64,000 nucleotides of DNA from Azospira restricta (GTDB lineage Bacteria; Pseudomonadota; Gammaproteobacteria; Burkholderiales; Rhodocyclaceae), in contig NZ_CP064781.1 of assembly GCF_016858125.1 (NCBI RefSeq), positions 2,365,501 to 2,429,500 of the forward strand. Reading direction: 5' to 3'. The stretch's first letter is position 1; each line of letters begins with the position of its first letter. Positions 29,088 to 38,294 of this stretch are shown in pieces. The notes beneath the pieces were generated by a model. The model saw only the letters and a list, made by a program, of their open reading frames with translations, did no database searches and was not told where the DNA came from. A program made the translations under genes and the position numbers.

Positions 29088-30192
29088 TCAGACTCCCTGT
29101 TTCAGACTGGCCTGGATGAAGTCGTCGAGGTCGCCGTCGAGCACGGCTTGCGTATTGCCGACCTCGTGGTTGGTGCGCAGGTCCTTGATCCGCGACTGGT
29201 CGAGCACGTACGAGCGGATCTGGTGGCCCCAGCCGATGTCGGACTTGGCGTCCTCGAGCTTCTGCTGCTCGGCCTGCTGCTTCCTGAGTTCGTGCTCGTA
29301 GAGGCGGGCGCGCAGCATCTTCCACGCCTCGTCGCGGTTGCGGTGCTGCGAGCGGTCGTTCTGGCACTGCACGACGATGCCGGTCGGGATGTGCGTCAGG
29401 CGCACCGCCGAGTCGGTCTTGTTGATGTGCTGGCCGCCGGCGCCCGAGGCGCGGTAGGTGTCGGTGCGCACGTCGGCCGGGTTGATGTCGATCTCGATCG
29501 AGTCGTCGACTTCCGGATAGACGAAGACGCTGGTGAACGACGTGTGCCGGCGCGCGTTCGAGTCGAACGGGCTCTTCCTGACCAGGCGGTGGATGCCGGT
29601 CTCGGTGCGCAGGTAGCCGTAGGCGTAGTCGCCGCCGATGCGCACCGTCGCGCTCTTGATGCCGGCGACGTCGCCTTCGGACTCCTCCAGCAGCTCCGCC
29701 GCGAAGCCCTTGCGCTCGCAGTAGCGCAGGTACATGCGCAGCAGCATCGACGCCCAGTCCTGCGCCTCGGTACCGCCGGCGCCGGCCTGGATTTCCAGGA
29801 AGCAGGGGTTGGGGTCCTGCGGGTTGCTGAACATGCGGCGGAATTCGAGCGCGGCGACCTTCTCTTCGATCTCGCCGGCATCGGCCTCGACCGCCAGCAG
29901 CGTGTCGTCGTCGCCCTCGTCCTTGCCCATGTCGAACAGTTCGCGGCAGTCGGAGAGGCCGGCGTCGACCTCCTCGAGCACCAGCACCACGTCCTCCAGC
30001 GACTTCTTCTCGCGGCCCATCTCCTGGGCGCGCTTGGCGTCGTCCCAGACCTTGGGGTCTTCCAGCTCCTTGTTGAGGAGCGTCAGGCGTTCGCGCTTGT
30101 GATCGTAGTCAAAGATACCTCCGGAGCTCGCCGCTGCGCTGGGCAAGGTCGGCGAGCCGGTTGGCGATCGAATTGAGCTGTTCTGCTTCCAT
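29088..30192 (-). CDS. prfB: Peptide chain release factor 2, with programmed +1 frameshift
   Basis: RF2 ends translation at UGA and UAA. The first 27 codons run from the ATG at 30192 to an in-frame TGA at 30109-30111. The sequence there reads GGAGG, TAT, CTT TGA C: the internal Shine-Dalgarno and CTT-TGA-C slippery site of the autoregulatory RF2 frameshift. The +1 frame continues DYDHKRERL to the stop at 29088, giving 367 residues. Motifs: GGQ in [17 protein letters not shown], and the RF2 recognition region. Low RF2 favours the frameshift, so the protein controls its own level. Confidence 0.97.
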
Positions 30193-30261
30193 TTTCAGGG
30201 CAATCCTCGTGAGTGCTGTTCGGTGACGGCGCCCGGTGCGTCGCCGGGCGGAAAGCTTTGA

Positions 30262-30267
30262 ATTATA
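30262..30267 (-). promoter_or_regulatory. Candidate -10 box for the prfB operon
   Basis: TATAAT on the minus strand, 70 bases upstream of the prfB ATG, in the 329-bp divergent gap before the chemoreceptor-like gene. No good -35 is evident at the right distance, so this is weak. The rest of the gap (30193-30521) shows no gene or repeat. Confidence 0.3.
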
Positions 30268-30521
30268 CCGCGCCCGGCTGGCGCCCGGACCCTCCGGCGG
30301 TCGATGCCGCTGTCCCGCCGGCGGCATGCCGGGCAAATTTTTGGTGCGTTGCAGCATCGATTGCACCGACATGGTGCCGGCGGACGGAGCTTGCCCCGGC
30401 GCATCGCCGGCCGCCGTCGCCGATGAAATTCCCTTGTGCAGCAAGACCTTGGCGGGTCTGGACGGTGTCCTGCAGTGCGCTGGCAAGGTCCTTGCGATGG
30501 TGATGACAAACAAGATTCGCC

Positions 30522-31745
30522 ATGACCCCACAGAGCCCAATCATGGATACCTCGCCCGCCTCCCCCAGCACTCCGCCGCGCCGGCCGGAGAAATCGCACG
30601 GCGCTGCCCGCGCGCTCCTCGCCGGCGCCCTCGCGCTCGCCGCCGGTGGCACGCTGGCGCTCGCCGCGAGCGACCCGGCCCGCCTGCTGTGGTGGTCCGC
30701 CGCCGCTTTCCTGCTCGCCGGCGCGCTGTGGAGCGGCGTCTCGCTGCTCGCCGAGCTGCGCCGCTGGAACGCCGCGGTGCTCGATTTCTCGACGCGCCTC
30801 GAGGACGGCGACCTGACCGCGCGCATCGAGGTCGCCCGCCATGGCCTGCACGCGCCGCTGGCGGAGCGGCTGAACGCGACGGCGCGGGCGCTGGCGCGCG
30901 TCTTCGTGACGCTGTCGCGCTCGGCGCACGAACTGTCCAGCGTCGCCCACGAGACCACCAGCAATGCCGCCGGCGGCGACGAGGGCGTGCGCACGCAGCG
31001 CGACGTGACGCTGACCTCGGCGGCGACGATCGAACAGCTGTCGGTCAGCGTCGCCACCACCAGCGAGCACGCGACCACCGCCGCCGACACCGCGCTCGAG
31101 ACGAGTGCCGCCGCCGGCGACGCCGCGCGGCGGATGGCGCTGCTGTCGGCGACGCTCACCGGCCTGATCGACGCCGTCGGCGACACCGCCGAGCGCGCCG
31201 AGCGCCTCGGCGCGCATTCGCTGGAGATCGACTCGATCGTCGCGATGATCTCGGAGGTCGCCGAGCAGACCAACCTGCTGGCGCTGAACGCGGCGATCGA
31301 GGCGGCGCGCGCCGGCGAGGCCGGGCGTGGCTTCGCGGTCGTCGCCGACGAAGTCAGGAAGCTCGCCGAGCGCACGCGGCTGGCGACGCGCGAAATCGGC
31401 GAGCGCATCGGCGGCATCCGCGACGAGATCGGCGTCATGGTCGCGGCGATGCGGACCACCAGCGAGCGCGCCGGCGCCAGCGGCCGCGAGGCCGCGGCGG
31501 CGGAAGCCGACATCGCCCGCGTCGCCGACAACACCGGTCGCACGCGCGACCTGGTCGGCGAGATCGCCGCCGCCTGCGCCGAGCAGAGCGCCGCCAGCCA
31601 GAGCGTGGCGCAGAACATCGAGCAGGTGGCGCAGCTCGCCGACCGCAACGAGGCGCTGGTGCGCGAGAACAGCGAGCTGTCGCGCTACCTAGACCAGCTC
31701 GCCGGGCAGCTCGCGGCAACGCTTCAGGATTATCGATACGAGTAA
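30522..31745 (+). CDS. Methyl-accepting chemotaxis-like protein with no periplasmic domain
   Basis: A 407-residue protein. Two close transmembrane helices ([19 protein letters not shown] and [22 protein letters not shown]) are separated by only a few residues. A HAMP-like linker and the MCP signalling hairpin follow, with tip [22 protein letters not shown] and [16 protein letters not shown]. No sensor domain is present; the next gene has one. The start could be the ATG at 30543 (MDTSP). First gene of a three-gene run ending in a GGDEF-EAL protein. Confidence 0.85.
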   Translation: MTPQSPIMDTSPASPSTPPRRPEKSHGAARALLAGALALAAGGTLALAASDPARLLWWSAAAFLLAGALWSGVSLLAELRRWNAAVLDFSTRLEDGDLTARIEVARHGLHAPLAERLNATARALARVFVTLSRSAHELSSVAHETTSNAAGGDEGVRTQRDVTLTSAATIEQLSVSVATTSEHATTAADTALETSAAAGDAARRMALLSATLTGLIDAVGDTAERAERLGAHSLEIDSIVAMISEVAEQTNLLALNAAIEAARAGEAGRGFAVVADEVRKLAERTRLATREIGERIGGIRDEIGVMVAAMRTTSERAGASGREAAAAEADIARVADNTGRTRDLVGEIAAACAEQSAASQSVAQNIEQVAQLADRNEALVRENSELSRYLDQLAGQLAATLQDYRYE

Positions 31746-31752
31746 GAAGAAA

Positions 31753-32640
31753 ATGAGCACATACGACTTGACCTACCTCCTCGTTCCCGCCGCCGCGGTG
31801 CCGGCGGCCTTCTGGCTGGCGCGGCGGCACGCCGGCAACGCACCGGTGTCGCCGGCGGCGCTCGCCGCCTGCGGCTCGCTGCTGCGCCTGGTGTCGCACC
31901 TGCAGCAGCACCGCGGCCTGTCGAGCGGCTGGCTGGCCGGCGACGAGGGCTTCGCGGCGCGGATGATGGCCCGCCGCGCCGACATCGAGGCGCTGCTGGC
32001 GGCGCTGTCGCCGCTGGTGCTGGCCGAGGAGAAATACGCGCGGCCGTGCATGACCGCCAACGACCTGGCGCTGTTCCGCCACCAGTGGCGGACGCTGGTC
32101 GACACGCTCGCCGACGGCAGCGTCGAGCAGAACATCGGCCGCCACACGCGGCTGATCACGCGCGTCCTCGACTGGCTCGACGCCTTCGGCGAGGCGCGCA
32201 TCGAGCTGCCCGCCGGCCGTCGCCTGCCGCCCGGGCTGGTGCGCAACTACACGCACCGCCTGCCGGCGCTCGCCGAATGCCTCGGCCAGGCGCGCGCGCT
32301 CGGCAGCAGTGTCGCCGTGCAGAAGCGCTGCCCGGCGGTGTCGCGCGTCCGCCTGATGTTCCTCGCCGCGCGCGCCGAGACGCTGCTCGACCAGGCCGGC
32401 GCCGCCGCCGGTCCGGTCGGCCTGCGCGCCAGCGAGGCGGTGCGCGGCCTGGTGGTCGCGGTGCGCACCGGCATCCTCGACGCGGGCGGCGTCTCGCTCA
32501 GCGCCGACGCCTACTTCGCGCAGGCGACGCGGGCGATCGACGCCGTCTTCGCCTGGGCCGGCGACTGCGCTGCCGACATCGAGCGCCTGCTCGGCGAACG
32601 CGGCGCGTCGTTCGGCGCGGTCGCGCCGACGGCGTCGTGA
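31753..32640 (+). CDS. NIT-domain (nitrate/nitrite-sensing-like) membrane protein
   Basis: A 295-residue protein with one N-terminal membrane segment ([18 protein letters not shown]) followed by a helical region bearing the NIT-type signature [18 protein letters not shown]. The same motif (MQQHRGMSQGVIAGNEAM) occurs in the chemoreceptor at the window end. There is no MCP, kinase or cyclase output. Between the MCP-like and GGDEF-EAL genes (7 bp gaps), so it may be a sensor in trans for one or both. Ligand unknown. Confidence 0.65.
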   Translation: MSTYDLTYLLVPAAAVPAAFWLARRHAGNAPVSPAALAACGSLLRLVSHLQQHRGLSSGWLAGDEGFAARMMARRADIEALLAALSPLVLAEEKYARPCMTANDLALFRHQWRTLVDTLADGSVEQNIGRHTRLITRVLDWLDAFGEARIELPAGRRLPPGLVRNYTHRLPALAECLGQARALGSSVAVQKRCPAVSRVRLMFLAARAETLLDQAGAAAGPVGLRASEAVRGLVVAVRTGILDAGGVSLSADAYFAQATRAIDAVFAWAGDCAADIERLLGERGASFGAVAPTAS

Positions 32641-32647
32641 GGCGGCG

Positions 32648-34789
32648 ATGGGCGCACTGGAACAACTGATCCGCATCGCGCGGCCGATCCCGCCGTCCGG
32701 CTGGCGGGAAATCGACAGCGACCGGGTACTGCGCTCGCTGGTCAAGAACCTCGACGGCATGGTCTTCCGCTGCGCGCTCGACGCCGAATGGACGGTGCAT
32801 TTCGTCAGCCAGGGCTGCCTCGCGCTGACCGGCTACCGGCCCGAGGAGATCGTCGGCAACCGCATCACTTCGTGCGAGCGCCTGACGCACGAGGATGACC
32901 GCGCCGCGGTGCGGGCGGCGATCATGGCGGCGGTCGCCGACGGCACCCGCTACGCGATCGAATACCGCATCCGCACCCGCGACGGCGTCGTCAAATGGGT
33001 GCGCGAGCGCGGTTCCGGAGTGATCGACGAGCGCGGCGAGCGCGTGCTCGAAGGCTTCATCGAGGACGTCACCGACCAGGTCGCCAGCCAGCACCGGCTG
33101 GTCGAGGCCGAGCTGCGCTTCCGCAGCATCTTCGAGAACTCGGTGATCGGCATGTTCCAGACCACCGCCGACGGCCGCTACCTCGCCGCCAACCGGGCGC
33201 TGGCCGAGCTCTACGGCTACGCCGACCCGGCGGCGCTGATCTCCTGCCTGCGCGACATCGCCGCCACGCTCTACGTCGATCCCGGCCGCCGCGCCGCCTT
33301 CGCCCGGCTGATCCAGGCGAACGGCCGCGTCATCGATTTCGAGTCCGAGGTCTTCCGCGCCGACGGCAGCCGCATCTGGATCGCCGAGAACGCGCACGCG
33401 GTGCACGGCCCGGACGGCGAACTGCTCTACTACGAGGGCACCGTCGAGGACATCACCGAACGCCGCAACTACCAGGCGCGGCTGGAGCACCAGGCGACGC
33501 ACGACCCGCTGACCGGGTTGCCCAACCGCAACCTGCTCGACGACCGCCTGCGGCAGGCGGTGGCGCTCGCCCGGCGCAGCGGCGGCCGCGTGCTGCTCGC
33601 CTTCGTCGACCTCGACAACTTCAAGTTCGTGAACGACAGCCTCGGCCACGCCGCCGGCGACGTGCTGCTGGTCGAGAGCGCGCGCCGGCTGCGCGACTGC
33701 CTGCGCGGCGGCGACACCGTCGCCCGCTACGGCGGCGACGAGTTCGTGCTGATCCTGTCCGACCACGACAAGCTGGACAGCGCGCTGCACGCGCTCGAGC
33801 GGGTCAAGCAGGCGATCGCGCAGCCGCTGACGGTGAGCGGGCAGGAGCTGCGCATCGACTGCAGCATCGGCGTCAGCGTCTATCCCGAGGACGGCGCCGA
33901 GCTGCAGACGCTGCTGCGCCATGCCGACATCGCGATGCACCACGCCAAGCAGCTGGGCAAGGGGCAGTTCCAGTTCTACACCGACGTCCTCAACACCGCC
34001 GCGCACGAGCGGCTAGCGCTGGAGTCGGCACTGCGCGGCGCGATCGACCGCGGCGAGCTGTCGGTCGTCTACCAGCCGAAGGTCGACCGCGACAGCCGGC
34101 CGACCGGCTTCGAGGCGCTGGTGCGCTGGGCCAGCCCGGACTTCGGCACGGTCTCGCCGGCGCGCTTCATCCCGCTCGCCGAGGAGACCGGCACGATCGT
34201 GCCGATCACCGACTTCGTGCTGCGCACCGCCTGCCGCGAAGCGGCGCGCTGGCCGGACGCCGGCCTGTCGGTGGCGGTCAACCTGTCGGCACGGATGTTC
34301 CGCGAGCCGCAGCTCGCCGCGCGCATCGGCGCCATCCTCGCCGAGGCCGGGCTGCCGGCGACGCGGCTCGAGCTCGAGATCACCGAGAGCGCGCTGATGG
34401 GCGACATCGAGCAGACCGCCGAGACCCTGGCGGCGATCAAGGCGCTCGGCATCAGCATTGCGATCGACGACTTCGGCACCGGCTACTCGTCGCTCGCCTA
34501 CCTCAACCGGCTGCCGGTCGACGTGCTGAAGATCGACCGCAGCTTCGTCACCGGCTGCGACCGCGGCGGCGAGGACATGGCCATCCCGTGCGCCATCATC
34601 TCGCTCGGCCACAGCCTGCGCATGCGCATCGTCGCCGAAGGGATCGAGGTCCCGGGGCAGATGGCGATGCTCTCGGCGCAGGGCTGCGAGGAGTTCCAGG
34701 GCTACATGATCGCGCGGCCGCTGTCGGCGGAAGCGGCGTTGGCGTTCCTGCACGGGGAGCATCGGATCAGTGCCGAGGATTGTGTTTAG
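32648..34789 (+). CDS. PAS-PAS-GGDEF-EAL cyclic-di-GMP enzyme
   Basis: A 713-residue cytoplasmic protein: two PAS domains (about 30-145 and 150-270, the second ending [11 protein letters not shown]), GGDEF domain (about 285-445) with intact YGGDEF near residue 362, and EAL domain (from about 455) with EALVRW near 488, ITES and [10 protein letters not shown]. Both active sites look intact, so it may make or degrade c-di-GMP. No membrane helices. Last of the MCP/NIT/GGDEF-EAL run; the long palindrome begins 25 bp after its stop. Confidence 0.92.
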   Translation: MGALEQLIRIARPIPPSGWREIDSDRVLRSLVKNLDGMVFRCALDAEWTVHFVSQGCLALTGYRPEEIVGNRITSCERLTHEDDRAAVRAAIMAAVADGTRYAIEYRIRTRDGVVKWVRERGSGVIDERGERVLEGFIEDVTDQVASQHRLVEAELRFRSIFENSVIGMFQTTADGRYLAANRALAELYGYADPAALISCLRDIAATLYVDPGRRAAFARLIQANGRVIDFESEVFRADGSRIWIAENAHAVHGPDGELLYYEGTVEDITERRNYQARLEHQATHDPLTGLPNRNLLDDRLRQAVALARRSGGRVLLAFVDLDNFKFVNDSLGHAAGDVLLVESARRLRDCLRGGDTVARYGGDEFVLILSDHDKLDSALHALERVKQAIAQPLTVSGQELRIDCSIGVSVYPEDGAELQTLLRHADIAMHHAKQLGKGQFQFYTDVLNTAAHERLALESALRGAIDRGELSVVYQPKVDRDSRPTGFEALVRWASPDFGTVSPARFIPLAEETGTIVPITDFVLRTACREAARWPDAGLSVAVNLSARMFREPQLAARIGAILAEAGLPATRLELEITESALMGDIEQTAETLAAIKALGISIAIDDFGTGYSSLAYLNRLPVDVLKIDRSFVTGCDRGGEDMAIPCAIISLGHSLRMRIVAEGIEVPGQMAMLSAQGCEEFQGYMIARPLSAEAALAFLHGEHRISAEDCV

Positions 34790-34814
34790 CTTTTGAATCG
34801 ACGGACGTGGCGGG

Positions 34815-35322
34815 GTATGCAACCGCTGCGTTCCGCCGCTGACCGGCGGCTCACTTTCTTTTGTCTTGCCAAAAGAAAGTAAGCAAAGAAAAGGCGCGCC
34901 CGCTGCGGCGCCCGGCTGCGCCGGGTGCTCTGCGCTACTCGGTCGCAACGGGGGCTGCGCAACTCGGGCCTGCGGCCCTCAGACAGTGCTCGCCCTTTTT
35001 CCGTTGCGCCCTGCGTTGCTCGACGCCGCACAGGGCAAGGGAAAAACCGCCGCAACCCAGGCATCGGCGGGTTCAGTTTGCGTTCGGTGTTCGGTCCCCT
35101 TTGCCTCGCGCCGAGCAACGCAGACGGGCCGGGGGTTTCGGCGAGGACTGTCTGAGGGCCGCAGGCCCGAGTTCCGCAGCCGCCCGGCCCGGCGAGTAGC
35201 GCAGGGAACCCCCGCGCAGCGGGGGCGCGAGGCCAGGGTCGCCTTTTCTTTGGTTACTTTCTTTTGGCGAAGCAAAAGAAAGTAGCTCGCCGGTCAACGG
35301 CGAAACCCAGCGGTAAATGCCG
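34815..35322. repeat. About 500-bp near-perfect palindromic element
   Basis: The left half and the reverse complement of the right half match over their whole length. Outer 44 bp: ACTTTCTTTTG..CAAAAGAAAGT with a 3-base-different copy at 35241-35284; each of these ends is itself a hairpin (34853-34880 and 35252-35284). Inner arms also pair, for example ACTCGGGCCTGCGGCCCTCA (about 34962) against its complement near 35151. Apparent proteins inside are overlapping repeat readings and not genes. It lies between convergent genes (GGDEF-EAL and recJ). A mobile, MITE-like or termination role is possible. Confidence 0.85.
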
Positions 35323-35363
35323 CCGGAGCGCCAGGCGAGAGCCAGATTCAGGTCGGCAGAACA

Positions 35364-37094
35364 TCAAACGTTCTGCAAATGCTCCACCATCAACTGCACA
35401 CTCTGCACGCCGTTGTACTCGTTCACGCTCAAGCGATACGCCGCCCGCACCTCATCCCCCGGCGCCTCGCCGAAGTTGAACTGGATCGCGTCGAAGCGCA
35501 GCCCGCCCGCCCGCAGGCGCAGCTTGAGGTGCTTCTCCTTGAGCACGCGCTGCTGCTCGACGGTGAACCGTCCCTCGAACAGCGGCGCCGGAAAACCCTG
35601 TCCCCAGATCTCGTTCTCCAAGAGGCGGGCGGTTTCCAGCGAGAAGTAGCCGGATTCGAGGGTGCCGTCGGTGTGCAGCGTGCGGGTGAGGTCGTCCTCG
35701 GCGAGCAGCTCGTCGGCGACCGCCGCGAACAGTTCGCGGAAGCGCGGGAAGTCGGCTTCGTCGATGGTGACGCCGGCCGCCGCGGCGTGGCCGCCGAACT
35801 TCTTCAACAGGCCCGGCGCCCGCTTCGAGACGAGGTCGAGCGCGTCCCTCAGGTGCAGGCCGGGGATCGAGCGCCCCGAGCCGCGTAGCTGGCCGCTGCC
35901 GTCGTCGGTCTCCTCGTCGGCGCGGGCGAAGGCGAACACCGGGCGGTGCAGCTTTTCCTTGATGCGCGAGGCGACGATGCCGACCACGCCCTGGTGCCAG
36001 TCGGGCTCGAACAGCGCGATGCCGGCAGTGTCTGCGACGTCCACATGTTCCAGCGCGGCCAGCGCCTGCTCCTGCATGCCGGCCTCGATCTCGCGCCGTT
36101 CCTTGTTCAGCGCGTCGAGCTGCTGTGCGATGTTGAGCGCACGCGCCGCGTCGTCGGTGGCGAGGCACTCGATGCCGAGCGACATGTCGGCGAGGCGCCC
36201 GGCGGCATTGAGCCGCGGGCCGAGCATGAAGCCGAGGTCGAAGGTCGTGGCCTTGGCCGGGTCGCGGCCGGCGGCGCGGAAGAGGGCGGCGATGCCCGGC
36301 GTCAGCTTGCCGTCGCGCATGCGCTTCAGGCCCTGGCTGACGAGGATGCGGTTGTTGCGGTCGAGGCGGACGACGTCGGCGACGGTGCCGAGCGCGACCA
36401 GGTCGAGCAGCGTCGCCAGGTTGAACTCCGCTCGCCCGTTTTCCGGCGCGAACCAGCCGCGCGCGCGCAGCTCGGCCCTGAGCGCGAGCATCACGTAGAA
36501 CATGACGCCGACGCCGGCGATGCACTTCGATTCGAAGCCGCAGCCGGGCTGGTTCGGGTTCACGATGCACTCGGCGTCGGGCAGCGTCTCGCCGGGCAGG
36601 TGGTGGTCGGTGACGAGCACGGCGACGCCCAGCTCGTGCGCGCGGGCGACGCCCTCGACGCTGGCGATGCCGTTGTCGACGGTGACGATCAGGTCCGGCG
36701 ACATCGTCGCCGCGAGCTCGACGACCGACGGCGACAGCCCGTAGCCATGCACGAAGCGATCGGGAACGAGGTAGCCGATCTCGGCGCCGCTGCCCTGGGC
36801 CATCGCGCGCAGCGCGCGCAGGCCGACGGCGCAGGCGGTGGCGCCGTCGCAGTCGTAGTCGGCGACGATCAGGATGCGCGCCTCGGCCTCCAGCGCGTCG
36901 GCGAGCAGCGCTGCGGCTTCATTGGCGCGGGTCAGCGAGGCCGGCGGCAGCAGCGACTTCAGGTCGTAGTCGAGCTCGGCCGCGCTCTCGATGCCGCGCG
37001 CGGCATAGATGCGCGCGAGCAGCGGGTGCAGGCCCTGCTGCTCGAGCGCCCAACTGCGGCGTGGCGGGATGTCGCGGGCGACGATGCGGGTCAT
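35364..37094 (-). CDS. recJ: Single-stranded-DNA-specific exonuclease RecJ
   Basis: A 576-residue 5'-3' exonuclease for recombination and mismatch repair. DHH-family motifs: VADYDCDGATACAVGL, VDNGIA, LVTDHHLPGE and, in the DHHA1 part, KFGGHAAAAGVTI. The ATG at 37094 overlaps the stop of the RpfE-like gene by 4 bp. Ends close to the right edge of the long palindrome. Confidence 0.96.
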   Translation of the reverse strand: MTRIVARDIPPRRSWALEQQGLHPLLARIYAARGIESAAELDYDLKSLLPPASLTRANEAAALLADALEAEARILIVADYDCDGATACAVGLRALRAMAQGSGAEIGYLVPDRFVHGYGLSPSVVELAATMSPDLIVTVDNGIASVEGVARAHELGVAVLVTDHHLPGETLPDAECIVNPNQPGCGFESKCIAGVGVMFYVMLALRAELRARGWFAPENGRAEFNLATLLDLVALGTVADVVRLDRNNRILVSQGLKRMRDGKLTPGIAALFRAAGRDPAKATTFDLGFMLGPRLNAAGRLADMSLGIECLATDDAARALNIAQQLDALNKERREIEAGMQEQALAALEHVDVADTAGIALFEPDWHQGVVGIVASRIKEKLHRPVFAFARADEETDDGSGQLRGSGRSIPGLHLRDALDLVSKRAPGLLKKFGGHAAAAGVTIDEADFPRFRELFAAVADELLAEDDLTRTLHTDGTLESGYFSLETARLLENEIWGQGFPAPLFEGRFTVEQQRVLKEKHLKLRLRAGGLRFDAIQFNFGEAPGDEVRAAYRLSVNEYNGVQSVQLMVEHLQNV

Positions 37095-38146
37095 GCCGAG
37101 CCTCCTTCGGCCAGCGCCTGCGCCACCGCCTGCAGCGGCTGCGGCCGCTGCCAGAAGCGCCACAGCTCGCCGCGCCCGACTTCCCAGCCGAGCTCGCCGT
37201 AGATCGTGCTGGCGCGCAGGTCGAGGCTGACCCGGCCGCGGCGGATCGCCGCAACGAGCGGCGCGAACCAGTCGCGTTCGAGCGCAGCGAGGCCGTCGCG
37301 CCAGGCTTCGGCGTCCTCGTACTGCACCGCGCGCAGCAGCGACTCGAGCGTCACCAGCACCTTGCCGTCGCCGCTTACCTGTTTTTCCAGCGCCGCGAAG
37401 CCGGCCGGTGCGGCGTGCGCCGGCACGCCGGCGCAGCGGGCCATCCCGCGCGCCAGCGGATGGTCGCTGCAGACCGCGCTCCAGTCGCTCTGCAGCCCGC
37501 GCGGCAGCGCGCCCGGTCCCCACAGCCACAGGCTGTTCACGGTCATGCGCCCGGCGTCGGCGCGGGCCTCGTTCACCGCGTGCCCGTGCAGCAGCATCTG
37601 CGCCTCGTTCAGCAGCTTGCGCAGCCAGGCGGTGCGGCCTTCCTCGGGCAGCTGCCGGTCGACGCGGCGGCCGGCCATCGCTGAGAGCGGCGGCGTCTCG
37701 AAGTCGGCGGCGGCCGAGAGGCGCAGGTACCAGCGCTCCGGCGCCGCCGCGCGAAACTCGCCGACGTCGCCGAAAAAGCGGTTCAGCTCGCCGGTCAGCG
37801 CCTCGGCCTCGGCCGCGCTGATCTCGATGCGCGTGCCGTCGGCGAGGATCAGCCGCTCCTGGTGGAAGCGCAGGTGCACCGGGTCGGCGCAGGCCCACAG
37901 CTGCTCGCCGGGATCGAGGCCCTCGCCGAGCAGGCGCAGCGCGGCGTAGGGCACGGCGCGGTCGAGGCCGAAGGCGCGGGCGATGGCGGCGTCGAAGGTG
38001 GCCGCGGTGTTCGGGCTCCGCGCGGCATCAGCGCGGCGGCCGCGCGCCAGCAGCGTTGCGAGCGCCGGGCAGGCGAGGCCGGCGAAGGTCTCGGCGTCGC
38101 CGGGTTCGGGCCAGATCAGTTCGGGGATGAGCAGCGTCAGGCGCAT
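37091..38146 (-). CDS. RpfE-like protein encoded upstream of recJ
   Basis: A 351-residue protein. The pairing with recJ and nearness of prfB-lysS match the position of rpfE in the Xanthomonas rpf region; some members are annotated as phosphoglycerate-mutase-like. Visible: an N-terminal segment TLLIPELIWPEPGD, SLWLWGPGALP, and a long helical C-terminus. Biochemical function not established to my knowledge. Overlaps recJ by 4 bp. Confidence 0.7.
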   Translation of the reverse strand: MRLTLLIPELIWPEPGDAETFAGLACPALATLLARGRRADAARSPNTAATFDAAIARAFGLDRAVPYAALRLLGEGLDPGEQLWACADPVHLRFHQERLILADGTRIEISAAEAEALTGELNRFFGDVGEFRAAAPERWYLRLSAAADFETPPLSAMAGRRVDRQLPEEGRTAWLRKLLNEAQMLLHGHAVNEARADAGRMTVNSLWLWGPGALPRGLQSDWSAVCSDHPLARGMARCAGVPAHAAPAGFAALEKQVSGDGKVLVTLESLLRAVQYEDAEAWRDGLAALERDWFAPLVAAIRRGRVSLDLRASTIYGELGWEVGRGELWRFWQRPQPLQAVAQALAEGGSA

Positions 38147-38229
38147 GGGCCGTGGATTCCGGTGGGGCAGGGAAGCGAGGGTCGAAAGTTTACCGCACTT
38201 CCCCCACCGGCCGGGATCGGGTGGTCCGG

Positions 38230-38275
38230 GACATGGATTCCGGGTCTGCGCAACAGAACCCGGAATCCAGGGGAT
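38230..38275. repeat. R2 palindrome downstream of gabD
   Basis: ATTCCGGGT and ACCCGGAAT arms around a short loop (about 38234-38268), the common proteobacterial dispersed palindrome. It sits in the 148-bp gap between the gabD stop and the rpfE-like start. Confidence 0.8.
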
Positions 38276-38294
38276 TACCCGCAGCGCCCGCCGC

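Noticed and set aside
30109-30540. 143-residue minus-strand frame upstream of prfB
   Set aside because: Its only meaningful part is the last 27 codons, which are the zero-frame start of prfB; the upstream extension has no protein character.
34866-35285. Several open frames of 70-140 codons
   Set aside because: All lie in the long near-palindrome and read the same hairpin sequence in different frames and strands. None has a ribosome-binding site or family.
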